Shown: piece after piece, positions 7,777-15,834 of the stretch
Numbering within the stretch: position 1 is the first letter of the stretch
Layout of the letters: every line of letters starts with the position of its first letter
From: Paracoccaceae bacterium
GTDB taxonomy: Bacteria; Pseudomonadota; Alphaproteobacteria; Rhodobacterales; Rhodobacteraceae
Direction: 5' to 3'
Assembly (NCBI GenBank): GCA_011523445.1
Contig: WTGT01000124.1
Coordinates: 1-24,085, forward strand
DNA: 24,085 nucleotides
Translations under genes and position numbers: made by a program
Notes under the pieces: model-generated
What the model saw: only the letters and a program-made list of their open reading frames with translations
Told to the model about the DNA's origin: nothing
Databases searched by the model: none

Positions 7777-8487
7777 ATGGATCTTCAATCAATGCGACGA
7801 ACAGCTGTCCCCCTGCATGCCGAAGTTGCTGAAGTGCTACGTCACCAGATATTGTCTGGTACTCTTGTGGTGGGGGCCCGCCTACCTACCTTGCGCAAGT
7901 TAGCAGAGCAGTTGGGCGTGGCCAGAATGACCGTGGTACAGGCGATGAATACTCTTGAGGATGAAGGGTTGATTGAAAAGCAATCCGGACGAGGAACCTT
8001 CGTCAGAGATGTTGAACGGCCAAGGAAACATACGCTTCATCTGAAAATGGAAATTTCGCAAATATATGACATGGTCGATCAAATGAAGGTTTCGGTTCGC
8101 AAGCGATTCGCAAGTATCGAAAAGGCTGATGATGGCCGCTATTTTCGTTATATACGCCGTATTCATGCCAAATGGGGCAAACCATTTTGCCAGGTGGATA
8201 TCAGGCTGGATGACAGTATTTTTGAAAGAGCACCTGAGCGATTCGAGCAAGAAATAGTTATATCGGTTCTCAAGGATCTCGGTATTTCAATCACAAGGGC
8301 CAGACAGAATGTAACCATTTCCTATGCCGATTTTGCCATGGCCGAGGCACTTGGCATCAAGGTAAATTCAGCAGTATTTCGTGTAGCAAGGGAATTCATG
8401 GATACTGATGGACATCTGATATACTCGGCAATACTTTATTACCCCAGCAATCTATTGGAGTTTGATATGGAATTTACCGTTGACTGA
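7777..8487 (+). CDS. GntR-family transcriptional regulator with UTRA ligand-binding domain (HutC type)
   Basis: This is a 236-residue cytoplasmic regulator. Residues about 8-75 form a winged helix-turn-helix of the GntR type: PLHAEVAEVLRHQI, then GARLPTLRKLAEQLGV, ARMTVVQAMNTLEDEGLI and the wing SGRGTFV. Residues about 90-236 match the UTRA effector domain, with the R-x-x-x-A-x-G-x-P pattern in RRIHAKWGKPF and the strand set ending FREFMDTDG-like. UTRA domains usually bind small sugars or acids, so the ligand is probably the pathway substrate or an early intermediate. The ATG at 7777 has AAGGA upstream. It is divergent from the transketolase-1 operon across 63 bp and upstream of tctC in the same direction, so it most likely controls both. 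Confidence 0.9.
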   Translation: MDLQSMRRTAVPLHAEVAEVLRHQILSGTLVVGARLPTLRKLAEQLGVARMTVVQAMNTLEDEGLIEKQSGRGTFVRDVERPRKHTLHLKMEISQIYDMVDQMKVSVRKRFASIEKADDGRYFRYIRRIHAKWGKPFCQVDIRLDDSIFERAPERFEQEIVISVLKDLGISITRARQNVTISYADFAMAEALGIKVNSAVFRVAREFMDTDGHLIYSAILYYPSNLLEFDMEFTVD

Positions 8488-8695
8488 AAATTCTCATGAT
8501 GTATCAGAATAGTGTCTTGACATTTATTTATGTAAATGCAAAGATACATACTTCTAGACCATTTAGGCCTTTCCAAGTTAGATTTAGGCAAGTTTATCTG
8601 GAAATTCCGGCCTTCAAAATGAGTAATGAAACAGTTTCGAGTTTTTTCTAATGATGCAGAAATAATTAGAGGCACTAAAAGTAGGAGGATAGATT
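8488..8695 (+). promoter_or_regulatory. Upstream region of tctC with candidate promoter and inverted repeats
   Basis: This 208-bp spacer holds a perfect TTGACA at 8517-8522 but no good -10 at 17-18 nt; AAAGATAC (8540-8547) is the nearest AT-rich element. An inverted repeat CATTTA/TAAATG lies at 8521-8526 and 8533-8538. A longer pair, ATGTATC (8499-8505) and GATACAT (8543-8549), flanks the -35 box. AAAGATA is also present in the operator region of the divergent promoter. A strong ribosome site, AGGAGG (8683-8688), sits 7 nt before tctC. The promoter call is tentative. Confidence 0.4.
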
Positions 8696-9664
8696 ATGAA
8701 CCTGATTAAATTTGCCGTTTCGAGTTTTGCGGTTTTGTGGTTGAGTATGGGTGCAGCAATGGCTGAATGGCCAGACAAACCCATCACCTATGTAGTTAGT
8801 TTTGGAGCTGGCGGAAACGCCGATATTGTTGCGCGTATGAATGCCGATGTTCTTTCACGAGAGCTTGGCGTTCCGGTCAACGTTGTCAACAAGCCTGGGG
8901 GAGCACACATCCCGGCGACCATGTCCGTTGTCGAGGCCCCTGCCGATGGTTACACCTTGTTCAACTGGTCTCCACCATCCTTCATGATTGTACCATTAAC
9001 ACGTGAAACACCCTATGCCCCGCTTGAGGATTTCATTCCTCTTTTTGCTGGTATTTCGGCCTCAAATGCACTCTATGTACGTGGTGACAGCCCTTATACT
9101 ACATTCGAGGAGTTCCTTGAGGGTGCCAAGGAAAACAAACTTACCATCGGGGTCAACAATCTTGGTGCGCCACCCAACCTGTCAGCGGTTCAGTTGGCTA
9201 ATGAGTTTGGGCTGGAGTTCAAAACCCTGGCATTGAAAACCGTACCTGCGACCATGGCAGGATTGATCGGTGGTCAGGTAGATGTCGCCGTTGGCCAAGT
9301 TGCTTCTATCCACGCTTATCAGGACGGAGAGGTTCGACCCTTGATTATCCTTGATAATGCACGGCAACCCTACATGGAGAAAGATCTTCCTGGCGTACGT
9401 ACCGTAGGCGAGGCCTTCCCCGGTAAGGAAGCTGGTGTTTGGGTCCATGGTGGTCTGGCCGTCAAGGCTGGAACGCCTCAGGAAATTGTGGATAAGTTGC
9501 TAGAAGCATCCAAGCCCATGGGAGAAGAAGAGTTTATCTCTCAGGTCCCAAAATCAGTTGGTTATAACTGGGTACATGGTGTGGATGAAACAACGGCCTT
9601 GATCCAGGCCGGTATTGACCTTTATTCACCTATACTGGATGGGCTTGGCCTACTCCAAAAATAA
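8696..9664 (+). CDS. tctC: Tripartite tricarboxylate transporter, periplasmic substrate-binding protein TctC
   Basis: This 322-residue solute-binding protein of the TctC/Bug family captures a carboxylated solute in the periplasm and presents it to TctAB. A signal peptide covers residues 1-23 (Lys, hydrophobic core, AMA before EWPDKP). The family pattern follows: W-P-x-K-P-I, the ligand loop around FGAGGNADIVAR, VVNKPGGAH, ADGYTLFNWSPPS, and AGLIGGQVDVAVGQ near the hinge. Unlike many orphan Bug proteins it sits directly with tctB and tctA. Its ligand is probably the entry substrate of this locus, most likely a carboxylic acid; whether it carries a sulfate ester is inference from the sulfatase downstream. 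Confidence 0.93.
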   Translation: MNLIKFAVSSFAVLWLSMGAAMAEWPDKPITYVVSFGAGGNADIVARMNADVLSRELGVPVNVVNKPGGAHIPATMSVVEAPADGYTLFNWSPPSFMIVPLTRETPYAPLEDFIPLFAGISASNALYVRGDSPYTTFEEFLEGAKENKLTIGVNNLGAPPNLSAVQLANEFGLEFKTLALKTVPATMAGLIGGQVDVAVGQVASIHAYQDGEVRPLIILDNARQPYMEKDLPGVRTVGEAFPGKEAGVWVHGGLAVKAGTPQEIVDKLLEASKPMGEEEFISQVPKSVGYNWVHGVDETTALIQAGIDLYSPILDGLGLLQK

Positions 9665-9679
9665 CAGGTGTTGTAAAAT

Positions 9680-9716
9680 TGGACACCGCACGATCTGGGA
9701 GAAAGTGCGGTGTCCA
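9680..9716 (+). promoter_or_regulatory. Stable intercistronic stem-loop between tctC and tctB
   Basis: A perfect 12-bp inverted repeat (TGGACACCGCAC at 9680-9691, GTGCGGTGTCCA at 9705-9716) has a 13-nt loop and no T run after it. It lies 16 nt after tctC and just before the tctB ribosome site GAGGAGG (9723-9729). Such hairpins commonly protect or partly terminate messages, keeping the binding protein in excess over the membrane subunits. That role is inferred. Confidence 0.72.
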
Positions 9717-9735
9717 TAATTTGAGGAGGTAATTC

Positions 9736-10197
9736 ATGCTCAGCCAACGAATTGCCAATACTGTCTTTGCGGTTTTGGTCATTCTGGTCAGTTTTTATTT
9801 TGCATGGATTGCCGAAGGGTTTGAAGCTTCCGGTCTGTTGGCGAGTTCCGGCTTACCTTCAAAATTTTTTCCGCAATTAATACTTGGTACCATAATAGCC
9901 TGTGCAATCATCACCTGTTACCTATATGGAATCAAAGGGGAAGCGGGTGGTGATGCTGGAGAGACAGTCTTTGGCAACGCAGGAGACGCACGTCGAGGGA
10001 TTTTAATGCTGATTGTCTCGGTTGTGTGTTATCTCACGTGGCGGAACTTTGGTTTTATTCCCATGGCAATACTGCTCGGGCCTTTGTCGTTGCTGGCCAT
10101 GGGAATCAAACAACCATATATCTATGCAACCGTTTGGGTACTCACAGGTTGTGTCTATCTTGTCTTTACCTATCTTCTCGGGATTCATCTGGTGTGA
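9736..10197 (+). CDS. tctB: Tripartite tricarboxylate transporter, small membrane subunit TctB
   Basis: This 153-residue inner-membrane protein has four predicted helices: residues about 9-27, 45-62, 87-105 and 110-150 (the last region splits into two). That is the TctB architecture. Sequence conservation in TctB is low, so the call rests mainly on size, helix pattern, the FPQLILG-type motif after the first helix, and position between tctC and tctA. It has a very strong ribosome site. Its TGA is 6 nt before the GTG start of tctA. It forms the membrane complex with TctA. Confidence 0.85.
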   Translation: MLSQRIANTVFAVLVILVSFYFAWIAEGFEASGLLASSGLPSKFFPQLILGTIIACAIITCYLYGIKGEAGGDAGETVFGNAGDARRGILMLIVSVVCYLTWRNFGFIPMAILLGPLSLLAMGIKQPYIYATVWVLTGCVYLVFTYLLGIHLV

Positions 10198-10203
10198 TCT
10201 AAG

Positions 10204-11700
10204 GTGTTTGATCTGAATGCACTCATGATTTCACTTGGCCTACTGGCTGATCCACTAACCATCACATTGTTGGTAGTGGGGATTGTTCTTGGAATGATGA
10301 TCGGAATTTTGCCAGGTTTGGGGCCACCGATTGCAATCGCATTGGCCCTGCCTTTTACCTTCTATATGGAAACGATCCCCTCAATGATTCTTTTGCTTGG
10401 GATCTATTCAGCCGCAATTTACGGTGGTTCGATCTCCGCAATCGCTGTAGGTATTCCTGGAACCGGCGCGGCTATTGCGACTGTACAGGACGGACACAAG
10501 ATGTTCAAGGCAGGAAGGGGAGGGGAAGCACTTGGTTTTTCTCTGACAGGTTCAATCATCGGCGGGTTGTTCAGCGTCGTTTGCTTGGTTGTTATCTCAC
10601 CCTTATTGGCAAGTCTTGCCGTCAAGTTCGGCCCACGGGAATACTTGGCAATCAGTGTCTTTGGCCTGATCGTAGTTGTTCGTGTTGCTGGCAAGAGCCT
10701 GCCTAAGGGACTATTGATGGGTACATTGGGTATCTTTCTGACTACATGGGGCCTTGATGAGTTGAATGGTACCGAACGGTTCACCTTTGGCACATATCAT
10801 CTTTATGAAGGTCTGCCACTCGTACCATTTCTGGTTGGCGTGTTCGCTGTTTCCGAGGTTTTGATCGGGTCAGAGCGGGCCTTGCAGAAGACCCGGTTCA
10901 ATATGGAAAGTTTGAAGGTTAAACTGCCCGGCTTGAAAACCTTGGTAGGGCTTAAGGATGTGATTTTGCGTTCTTCAATAATCGGGACAATCATTGGGAT
11001 CATTCCCGGAGAGGGTGCGGCAGTCGGAGCATTTTTTGCCTATTCTGAGGCCAAGCGTAGATCAAGGAACCCCGAGGCTTATGGAACCGGTATTCCAGAA
11101 GGGATTATAGCCCCCGAGACAGCCAATAATGCAACTGTTGGCGGAGCTTTGGTACCTACATTGACATTGGGTGTACCAGGAAGCCCTGCCGCTGCAGTTT
11201 TGCTTGGGGCCTTGCTGATACAGGGTCTTACCCCTGGTCCAAAGCTCTTTAGCGATCGTCCTGACTTGATGTATGCAATATTCATTGGCTTGTTCGTGAT
11301 CAACATTCTAATGATGTTTATTGGCCTGGTAGCGATTCGTTTTGCAGCACGGCTTATCATGGTACCTACATCTGTTATTGTACCAACAGTGCTACTGTTG
11401 AGTTTTGTAGGAATTTACTCCGTTTCGTATTCATTCTTCAATGTGGGTGTTTTGCTGGGGGCTGGAATCCTTGGTTATGTGGTACGAAAACTCGGCTATT
11501 CCATCGCGCCATTATCCATCGGCTTTGTCTTGGGTCCAATTCTGGAGAACTCCTTACGACAGTCGCTAACCATCGCAGATGGATCATTTTTTGAGTTCTT
11601 TAATACACCTATTGGCCTGACAATCTATGCAATACTGGTGTTGACTATCTTGTGGGGGCCGATTATTTCGCGGTTCAGGAGAAGTTCTACCAAGGCATGA
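10204..11700 (+). CDS. tctA: Tripartite tricarboxylate transporter, large membrane subunit TctA
   Basis: This 498-residue permease has the internal repeat typical of TctA: GILPGLGPPIAIALALPFTF near the N terminus and GIIPGEGAAVGAFFAYSEAKR in the second half. It also shows SAIAVGIPGTGAAIATVQDG and ETANNATVGGALVPTLTLG-type loops. About twelve membrane helices are apparent. It starts with GTG at 10204, 6 nt after tctB. Its stop TGA overlaps the sulfatase ATG (ATGA at 11697-11700), tying transport to desulfation in one transcript. Full length, no defects seen. Confidence 0.93.
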   Translation: MFDLNALMISLGLLADPLTITLLVVGIVLGMMIGILPGLGPPIAIALALPFTFYMETIPSMILLLGIYSAAIYGGSISAIAVGIPGTGAAIATVQDGHKMFKAGRGGEALGFSLTGSIIGGLFSVVCLVVISPLLASLAVKFGPREYLAISVFGLIVVVRVAGKSLPKGLLMGTLGIFLTTWGLDELNGTERFTFGTYHLYEGLPLVPFLVGVFAVSEVLIGSERALQKTRFNMESLKVKLPGLKTLVGLKDVILRSSIIGTIIGIIPGEGAAVGAFFAYSEAKRRSRNPEAYGTGIPEGIIAPETANNATVGGALVPTLTLGVPGSPAAAVLLGALLIQGLTPGPKLFSDRPDLMYAIFIGLFVINILMMFIGLVAIRFAARLIMVPTSVIVPTVLLLSFVGIYSVSYSFFNVGVLLGAGILGYVVRKLGYSIAPLSIGFVLGPILENSLRQSLTIADGSFFEFFNTPIGLTIYAILVLTILWGPIISRFRRSSTKA

Positions 11701-13190
11701 CCAGACAACCGAACATTTTAATAATCTATGCCGACCAGATGCGTTATGATGCCATGGGTTGTGCTGGCAATCCTGTAATCAAGACTGCCAATATCGACAG
11801 GTTATCCAAGGAAGGTGTCCATTTCAGCGAAGCCTACACGAGTTATCCACTTTGTTGCCCTTTCCGTGCTTCAGTATTGACTGGCAAATATGCCCAGGGG
11901 CATGGGATGATACAAAATCATTTCCCATTGCGAGACGGGCAAGGATTTCTAGCCGAGTATTTTCGTGAAGTAGGCTATAGTACCGGATATATTGGCAAAT
12001 GGCATCTGGAGGGTGGACCCAAACCGGGATTCGTTCCACCCAACCGGCGCTTTGGTTTTGATCACTTTATTGGATTTAACCGTGGTCACAGTTACAGATC
12101 CTCGATATATTATGATGATAACGGTCAAGCTTATCACTCAGCTCGCTATGAACCTGATTATCAAACAGATCAACTGATGGAATTCATAGATACTGCTGTC
12201 AAGGCTGGGGATAGTAAACCATTTCTGGGATACATCAGTTATGGACCACCGCATTTTCCCATGGATATGCCTGATTATCTACGCAGGATTTACAAGCCCG
12301 AGGAGGTACCTCTCCCACCAGGTGTACCGGATTCCGATTTGCAGGCAAGGGTACAGAAGTACCGTAATGAGGTGCTTTGCGGTGGAGATGGCAGGGCTGG
12401 TCACAAGAGCCATGCTTCTCATGAAAGCAAGAAGGTCGGGGAAGTTGAAACCGAAGCGGAAATCCGTGAGTTCATCGCTGAATATTACGGTATGATTCAT
12501 AATATCGATTGGAATGTTGGCCGTATCCTCAACCAGCTTGATGGGCTTGGAGTAGCCGATGATACGATGGTTGTCTTTATGTCAGACCATGGGGATATGT
12601 GTGGACAACACGGGTCATTTTGTGGAATCAAGAATCAAGCATACCGTGCAGCGATGCATGTACCCCTGATCATCCGTTACCCGGCCCGGTTCAAGCCAAA
12701 ACATACCGATGCAATGGTTGATGTAGGTGTGGATATGATGGCCACTCTATTAGAACTCGTGGGGATTGAAATGCCGGACGGGCGAGATAGCCAATCCTAT
12801 CTGCCGGTTCTTGAAGGTACAAGTGAAACTGCACGTGATTCGATTTGGTACCAGGTCTTTACCCAAACCGGTGGCAATCCACGTGAATTTGCTCCCTTTG
12901 CTGAACGAGGGGTCCGCACTAAGAACTGGCTTTACATGCGACGCAAGGATTACCGGGCCATGCTGTTTGATCAACGCAATGATCGGGATGAGCAACATAA
13001 TCTGGTTAATGATCCCGCCTATGCCAAACTGATGGATGAATTTGATTCGAAATTGGATTCGCATATGAAAGCAACCGGAGATGATTGGGGTATGGCAGCC
13101 GACTTTCCCCCGCCGGATTGGGTGACACATGAAGAGGCCGAGGTCTATCTCCAAAAGGTCCTTTTACCAAGTTCCATCAATGTACCATGA
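11697..13190 (+). CDS. Type I (formylglycine-dependent) sulfatase, cytoplasmic
   Basis: This 497-residue sulfatase hydrolyses a sulfate ester. I start it at the ATG overlapping the tctA stop rather than at an earlier frame opening at 11652, because the fold begins RQPNILIIYADQ. Visible active-site elements are D13 (metal), the C53-C54-P55-F56-R57 motif in which C53 would become formylglycine, K101/H103 in GKWHLEGG, and D297-H298-G299-D300. The motif has Phe where most family members have Ser (CxPSR), but still fits the CxPxR rule of the maturation enzyme. No signal peptide is present, so it should act in the cytoplasm, unlike most sulfatases of polysaccharide degraders. The cognate FGE is the last gene of the same operon. 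The substrate is unknown. Confidence 0.92.
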   Translation: MTRQPNILIIYADQMRYDAMGCAGNPVIKTANIDRLSKEGVHFSEAYTSYPLCCPFRASVLTGKYAQGHGMIQNHFPLRDGQGFLAEYFREVGYSTGYIGKWHLEGGPKPGFVPPNRRFGFDHFIGFNRGHSYRSSIYYDDNGQAYHSARYEPDYQTDQLMEFIDTAVKAGDSKPFLGYISYGPPHFPMDMPDYLRRIYKPEEVPLPPGVPDSDLQARVQKYRNEVLCGGDGRAGHKSHASHESKKVGEVETEAEIREFIAEYYGMIHNIDWNVGRILNQLDGLGVADDTMVVFMSDHGDMCGQHGSFCGIKNQAYRAAMHVPLIIRYPARFKPKHTDAMVDVGVDMMATLLELVGIEMPDGRDSQSYLPVLEGTSETARDSIWYQVFTQTGGNPREFAPFAERGVRTKNWLYMRRKDYRAMLFDQRNDRDEQHNLVNDPAYAKLMDEFDSKLDSHMKATGDDWGMAADFPPPDWVTHEEAEVYLQKVLLPSSINVP

Positions 13191-13197
13191 GTAAATT

Positions 13198-14169
13198 ATG
13201 CTGTTGAAAGGTGCGCGTAGTTTTGATCCTGCACCATTCGACGAGATTAGCTATGATCTCTGCCGACGTCGCAAGGATGTGGTGATCATGAGTGCCGATC
13301 TAAGTAAATATTGCCAGGTGGTTCGTGTGAAAAACGAACTGCCGGAACAGCATCTTGATGTGGGTATGGCCGAGCAAAACCTACTCGCCGTGGCTGCCGG
13401 TGTCGCAAAATCAGGGTTGATTCCGGTGGCAACCTGTTTTGCCTGTTATATCACCAGACGCGCCTATGATCAGATGATGATCTGTATGGGTTCCGGGTCT
13501 GGTCTTGGAACAAATCGGAAAACGGGACCAACCAATATTGCCATTGGTTTTACCCCAGGTATCGCCAATCCGGCACGAATCCACCATCAAGCCGCCGAGG
13601 ATCTTGGTATGGTACGTGCAATTCCCAATGCAACCGTAATTGATCCCATGGATTCGACGGATTTTCGTAAAGCCCTTGATGCTGCTGTCGACCGACCCGG
13701 CCTCACCTACATTCGTGGACATCGCGGTGATACGCCGCGTTTGCTTGATAACAGACAATTTTCCTTTGAGGTTGGCAAAACCTACCCATTGAGGAAAGGC
13801 CAAGGAATCGGCATCATTGCAACAGGTCTTGGCACCCAATGGGCACTTGAGGCTTCGGAATTATTGAGTGAACAGGAGATTGATCATTCCCTCCTTCATG
13901 TCCCAACCATCAAACCTGTCAATGAGGATGAAATCGTTGATTTTGCTTTTGCTCACAATCAGATTGTAACGGTGGAAAATCATCAAATCGTCACGGGGCT
14001 CGGCTCATTGGTGGCCGAGATAATTTCTGATGTTGGCGGTGGACCGCGTGTCAAACGCTTTGGCCTGCCCAATCGGTGGGCACCTGGTGGAACCATGCCT
14101 TATATTCGTACACAACTTGGCCTTGATGCCCTAACGCTGGCCAATAATATTGCGGAGTGCGTACGGTGA
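13198..14169 (+). CDS. Split transketolase, C-terminal (pyrimidine-binding) subunit, copy 2
   Basis: This is a 323-residue partner chain of a second two-subunit transketolase. The cofactor-activating Glu is E59 in DVGMAEQNLLAVAAG. Also visible are GFTPGIANPARIHHQAAEDLGMVRAIPN and TVENHQIVTGLGSLVAEI. Relative to copy 1 it carries about nine extra residues, rich in Gly/Ser and ending Arg-Lys (around 96-110, GSGSGLGTNRK), next to the substrate side. It begins 7 nt after the sulfatase stop and overlaps its own N subunit by 4 nt (GTGA at 14166-14169). Gene order is C then N, the reverse of copy 1, so the pair is not a simple local duplication. Confidence 0.89.
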   Translation: MLLKGARSFDPAPFDEISYDLCRRRKDVVIMSADLSKYCQVVRVKNELPEQHLDVGMAEQNLLAVAAGVAKSGLIPVATCFACYITRRAYDQMMICMGSGSGLGTNRKTGPTNIAIGFTPGIANPARIHHQAAEDLGMVRAIPNATVIDPMDSTDFRKALDAAVDRPGLTYIRGHRGDTPRLLDNRQFSFEVGKTYPLRKGQGIGIIATGLGTQWALEASELLSEQEIDHSLLHVPTIKPVNEDEIVDFAFAHNQIVTVENHQIVTGLGSLVAEIISDVGGGPRVKRFGLPNRWAPGGTMPYIRTQLGLDALTLANNIAECVR

Positions 14170-15011
14170 GAAACGACCGCAGAATACTTGATTTGGAAAT
14201 CATGGCTGCTAGAATCCGACACAATGTGCTCGAAATTTGTCGCCAGCGAGGAGGGTATGCCGCTCAAGGGGTGGCTCTTGCCGATATTGCCGCATGTCTG
14301 TATTTTGATGAACTTCGTCCGGATAATGAGGGTTGGTATCATGACCGGTTTGTTCTGTCTAATGGACATGATGCAATCATGACTTACAGCGTCCTGGCTG
14401 AAACCGGTCACTATACAATGGCAGAATTGCGTACCTACAATGTAGATGGAACCAAAGTTGATCAAAGCCCTATAGAGGGTCAGCTGGGGTTCGAGATTAC
14501 GGCAGGTTCGCTGGGTCAGGGTCCAAGCCAGGCTGCTGGGCTGGCCTGGGGTTTGCGCCAACAAGGCTTGGACCAGCGAGTCTATTGTCTCTTTTCCGAT
14601 GGTGAACTACAGGAGGGCAATGTCTGGGAAGGGATCATGTTCGCAGCACATCAAAAGCTTGACAACCTCTGTTTTATTGTCGACAACAACGATATGCAGG
14701 CTTCGGGCCATGCCGCAGATGTCATGGGGGTTGAACCGGTGGACGACAAATTCACTGCCTTCGGTTTTCAAGCTCGCCGAATCAGTGGAACGGATATGGC
14801 TGAACTCCTTGACACCTTTGAAGAGGCACGCAATACAAAGAACAAACCCTTTGTCATGATCTGTGACACCCGTCTATGGGACGGGATTGATTGTTTGCAA
14901 AGGGCTTTGCCCATAGCCCATTATACAGCCCAAAGTGCCGTCGATTGGGACATGGGGATGAAGGAAATCGAAAATACATTGACCAAATTGGAGGCAAAAC
15001 GGGATGGGTGA
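14166..15011 (+). CDS. Split transketolase, N-terminal (TPP-binding) subunit, copy 2
   Basis: This is a 281-residue ThDP-binding chain. I choose the GTG at 14166, not 14157: it overlaps the preceding stop as GTGA and has GGAG (14154-14157) 8 nt ahead. SNGH is at 65-68, GSLGQG at 114-119, and the cofactor motif starts S144-D145-G146 (normally G-D-G) and ends N174-N175. The loop that reads GHPE in classical transketolases is QSPIEG (100-105) here. Copy 1 instead keeps GDG but changes the N-N end, so the two enzymes probably differ in substrate. The start of the following SDR gene overlaps its 3' end by 8 nt. Confidence 0.89.
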   Translation: MRNDRRILDLEIMAARIRHNVLEICRQRGGYAAQGVALADIAACLYFDELRPDNEGWYHDRFVLSNGHDAIMTYSVLAETGHYTMAELRTYNVDGTKVDQSPIEGQLGFEITAGSLGQGPSQAAGLAWGLRQQGLDQRVYCLFSDGELQEGNVWEGIMFAAHQKLDNLCFIVDNNDMQASGHAADVMGVEPVDDKFTAFGFQARRISGTDMAELLDTFEEARNTKNKPFVMICDTRLWDGIDCLQRALPIAHYTAQSAVDWDMGMKEIENTLTKLEAKRDG

Positions 15012-15783
15012 TTTACCCTTGGGTGGCAAGGTCGCCGTGATTACTGGAGCTGGACGAGGTATCGGCAAAGCGATTGCATTGCGTTTTGCCAAGGAAGGTG
15101 CGGATGTTGCACTCTGTGCCCGCTCGCAGAAAGAGCTGAATGAGGTGAGTTCTATTATTGGCCGACTTGGTCGCACCTGCCTTACCCTATCTGTCGATTT
15201 GGCCAACCCCGAACAGGTCAAAAGTTTTTGTAATCGAATCATTGACAAATTCGGTGCAGTGGACATGATTATCAACAATGCCGGCGCCTATCTCGAACGA
15301 GGCACGTTTGAAGATTCTGACCCTGATCTATGGTGGAAAACCATGGAGGTGAACGTCCGTGGCCCCTATCTGATAACCCACCATTTGCTCGCGGTTATGC
15401 GTCAGGGAAGCAAGATTATCAACCTCACCTCCGGCAAGGGTTATAGTGCTGGTGCAAACAGTAATGCCTATCATGTCTCGAAGGCTGCGTTGAATATGAT
15501 GACCGAGGGTTTGGCCAATGAGTTGTGGTCAAGAGATATAGATGTAAATACGCTGGTACCGGGGCCTACAGCTACTGCGACTTTTGACAATGCATCCCCA
15601 GGTCAGGAACGCACACCCGAGGAAATTCTTGCCCAGGACATGAGTGCCTTACCGAAGGGCCTTCCTGCATGGGAACGTGTTAAACATCCTGATGAAGTTG
15701 CCGATTTTGCATTCTATCTTGCTACACGCCCCGTGGGTGGACCTACCGGTCAAATTTATTCTCTGGCCCGCCGTCCCCTGTAG
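15004..15783 (+). CDS. Short-chain dehydrogenase/reductase (SDR), classical type
   Basis: This is a 259-residue NAD(P)-dependent oxidoreductase acting on an alcohol or carbonyl in the cytoplasm. The cofactor motif T14-G-A-G-R-G-I-G21, N91-N-A-G94, the catalytic S143 and Y156-x3-K160, and the PG motif after the active site (LVPGPTATA) are all present. GGAGG (14990-14994) lies 9 nt before the ATG at 15004, within the transketolase gene. An Arg rather than Asp after the second strand (ALCARSQKEL) hints at NADP(H), though this is weak. It lies between transketolase copy 2 and the FGE gene and probably oxidises the desulfated alcohol or reduces a transketolase product. Confidence 0.9.
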   Translation: MGDLPLGGKVAVITGAGRGIGKAIALRFAKEGADVALCARSQKELNEVSSIIGRLGRTCLTLSVDLANPEQVKSFCNRIIDKFGAVDMIINNAGAYLERGTFEDSDPDLWWKTMEVNVRGPYLITHHLLAVMRQGSKIINLTSGKGYSAGANSNAYHVSKAALNMMTEGLANELWSRDIDVNTLVPGPTATATFDNASPGQERTPEEILAQDMSALPKGLPAWERVKHPDEVADFAFYLATRPVGGPTGQIYSLARRPL

Positions 15784-15791
15784 ACATTTCA

Positions 15792-15817
15792 TGGAAAAAT
15801 CTGGTATTTTTCCAGAT
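15792..15817 (+). promoter_or_regulatory. Intercistronic stem-loop with two mutually exclusive pairings
   Basis: TGGAAAAAT (15792-15800) pairs perfectly with ATTTTTCCA (15806-15814) around a 5-nt loop. The overlapping pair ATCTGG (15799-15804) and CCAGAT (15812-15817) would form an alternative stem. It lies 8 nt after the SDR stop and 18 nt before the FGE start. It may set the level of FGE relative to the upstream genes; no ribosome site stronger than AGAGA is seen before FGE. Confidence 0.5.
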
Positions 15818-15834
15818 ATAATAGAGATTCCGAA

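Noticed and set aside
11652..11696. Upstream in-frame extension of the sulfatase (15 codons inside tctA)
   Set aside because: The ATG at 11697 overlaps the tctA stop as ATGA and begins right before the conserved fold; the extension adds no signal peptide.
4610..15783. Assignment to known sulfoquinovose (sulfoglycolysis, transketolase type) catabolism
   Set aside because: The sulfonated-sugar route does not need a sulfatase or FGE, and I see no sulfoquinovosidase, sulfofructose-forming isomerase or sulfolactaldehyde enzyme that I could name. Split transketolases alone are not enough.
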